Shown piece after piece: positions 62,842 through 64,000 of a stretch of 64,000 nt of DNA. This stretch comes from Novosphingobium sp. ST904. Lineage in GTDB: Bacteria > Pseudomonadota > Alphaproteobacteria > Sphingomonadales > Sphingomonadaceae. The stretch spans positions 124,001 to 188,000 of the forward strand of contig NZ_LGJH01000164.1 of assembly GCF_001298105.1 (NCBI RefSeq), given 5' to 3'. The notes beneath the pieces are model-generated. The model was not told where the DNA came from and made no database searches. It saw only the letters and a program-made list of their open reading frames with translations. A program made the translations under genes and the position numbers. Positions within the stretch are counted from its first letter, which is position 1; every line of letters begins with the position of its first letter.

Positions 62842-64000
62842 ATGGCCGAAGCCGCCGACAAACTCATGGCCCTTGTCGCCGATCCGCAGCGTTTTACCTT
62901 CAGCGCCGAAGAACTGCGGGCCACGCAGGTCGCCGCGCTCGATGAGCGTTTCCAGGAGCGCAAGGACCGTATCAGGCTGCTTGGCCTGCGTGCGCGTGAC
63001 GCCGGGGTGGAGAGGATTGGCTCGGTTGCGGAGGTGGTGCCGCTGCTGTTCCCGCACACCGCCTACAAGTCCTACCCCGAGGGTTATCTGATCGAGGAGC
63101 GCTGGGACCGGCTGACCAAGTGGCTCGGCACGATTTCGCCCTATCCGATCGAGGGGCTGGAGCTTGATGGCATCACCGGGATCGACGACTGGATCGCGCG
63201 GCTGGCGGCGCTGGGCCATTTCATCTCGTGCTCCAGCGGCACCACCGGCAAGTCCGCCATGCTGATCGCCTCGCAGAAGGACATGGACTGGTCGAAAATC
63301 GATACGGTCAACGTCTTTGCTTGGGGTTCCGGCGTGGCGCCTGCGCAGGACCGCCTCATCGTCGGCTGCGCGCCGGTCGCCACGGTGCCCAAGAACGCGA
63401 CGATAGCGCAAGCCCAGTACGAGGCTTTCGCCAATCCCGAGTATCCGCGCTGGAGCTATCCGGTGCCGCCGATCACCGTGGGGTCGCTGACCTCGATGGT
63501 GGTCATGCGCAAGAAGATCGCAGAGGGCACGGCGCGCCCCGAGGAGATTGCCGCCTTCGAGGAGACTTCTGCCGCGCGGGGGAGGGCAGTGGCCGACGCC
63601 ATTCCGGCTACGGCGCAGTTCATAATCGAGAACCGCCATCGCAAGCTCCAGCTCTCGGGTCTCTGGAGCGGGCTATGGCAAGTGGCCAAGGCGGTGCGCG
63701 ATGCGGGCTACGGCCGGGACGATTTCGATCCGGACAACTCGATCTACGTCGGTGGCGGGCTGAAGCGGGCACAACTTCCCGATGATTATAAGGAATATGT
63801 GTTCGATACTTTCAACATTCCCGAGGATCGTCACTTTCAGAACTATTCCATGCAGGAACTGAACTCCGGCATGCCGAAGTGTCGGGAGGGCGGGCGCTAT
63901 CATGTGCCGCCGTGGGTGGTTCCGATCCTCCTGGACAAGACCGGTGACAATGCGCTCGATCATGGACAGGGCGAGATGGAGGGCCGCGCGGCATTCTTCG
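62842..64000 (+). CDS. Adenylate-forming (ANL superfamily) enzyme, N-terminal part
   Basis: 386 codons are in the window; the gene runs off the right edge without a stop. The ATP-binding loop SSGTTGKSAM (about residue 133) and NYSMQELNSGMPKC (about 338, the A5 region) mark an acyl-adenylating enzyme. Overall layout is closer to phenylacetate-CoA ligase/LuxE-like proteins than to long-chain fatty acyl-CoA ligases. Substrate unknown. ATG at 62842 has GGGAG upstream. Divergent from the TetR gene, 135 bp apart. Confidence 0.75.
   Translation, partial: MAEAADKLMALVADPQRFTFSAEELRATQVAALDERFQERKDRIRLLGLRARDAGVERIGSVAEVVPLLFPHTAYKSYPEGYLIEERWDRLTKWLGTISPYPIEGLELDGITGIDDWIARLAALGHFISCSSGTTGKSAMLIASQKDMDWSKIDTVNVFAWGSGVAPAQDRLIVGCAPVATVPKNATIAQAQYEAFANPEYPRWSYPVPPITVGSLTSMVVMRKKIAEGTARPEEIAAFEETSAARGRAVADAIPATAQFIIENRHRKLQLSGLWSGLWQVAKAVRDAGYGRDDFDPDNSIYVGGGLKRAQLPDDYKEYVFDTFNIPEDRHFQNYSMQELNSGMPKCREGGRYHVPPWVVPILLDKTGDNALDHGQGEMEGRAAFF

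Overview
The window reads as a stretch of alphaproteobacterial core chromosome, most like Sphingomonadales (Novosphingobium/Sphingobium-type). Supporting signs are high GC, a GANTC methyltransferase (CcrM), class I lysyl-tRNA synthetase, the atpHAGDC order without the Fo genes, rpmF-plsX-fabH-ihfA-merR, a split pntA next to an aa3-oxidase subunit IV gene, and a tandem glycine riboswitch before gcvT-gcvH-gcvPA-gcvPB. I see no rRNA, tRNA, CRISPR array, insertion sequence, prophage or integrated element. This assignment rests on gene content and family knowledge; no database search was run.

Layout. 1-5.5 kb: start of a sugar dehydrogenase lipoprotein, rnhB, a short-chain dehydrogenase, a striking array of GANTC sites followed by ccrM, then folP and a second dehydrogenase. 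5.5-11.1 kb: a secreted small protein, an NtrC-type response regulator, and an energy cluster (cytochrome oxidase subunit IV, pntA1-pntA2-pntB). 11.1-20.5 kb: dgt, the riboswitch-controlled glycine cleavage operon, two entericidin-type lipoproteins (one with an EcfG-type stress promoter) and a drug/metabolite transporter. 20.5-24.3 kb: a decayed HTH gene, an isolated cpaF, an HNH protein and a membrane sulfatase-fold enzyme. 24.3-29.2 kb: F1 ATP synthase. 29.3-42.9 kb: ada, priA, transaldolase, cobT, cysS, acetolactate synthase and a small S24-repressor locus. 42.9-50 kb: rpmF-plsX-fabH, ihfA-merR, a SixA-like phosphatase and a DinG-like helicase. 50-57.2 kb: padR-DUF2218, lysK, DUF1003, a 2OG oxygenase, an RcnB-like protein and ettA. 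57.2-64 kb: GNAT, M28 peptidase, CitE-like lyase, and a dehydrogenase/TetR/adenylate-forming enzyme locus running off the end.

Two points matter for any reader. First, the region upstream of ccrM packs ten GANTC sites into 153 bp, with spacings all near multiples of about ten bp; this is the most unusual non-coding structure here. Second, thirteen otherwise well-conserved genes, including essential atpA, carry about fourteen one-base indels, mostly deletions. I read these as sequence or assembly errors, not pseudogenes, and give each gene its full span with the approximate break point.

Regulation visible in the sequence includes the glycine riboswitch, a probable attenuator hairpin before rpmF, a palindrome over the promoter of the S24 repressor, paired 12-mers before padR, an EcfG-like promoter, and several intrinsic terminators between convergent genes.
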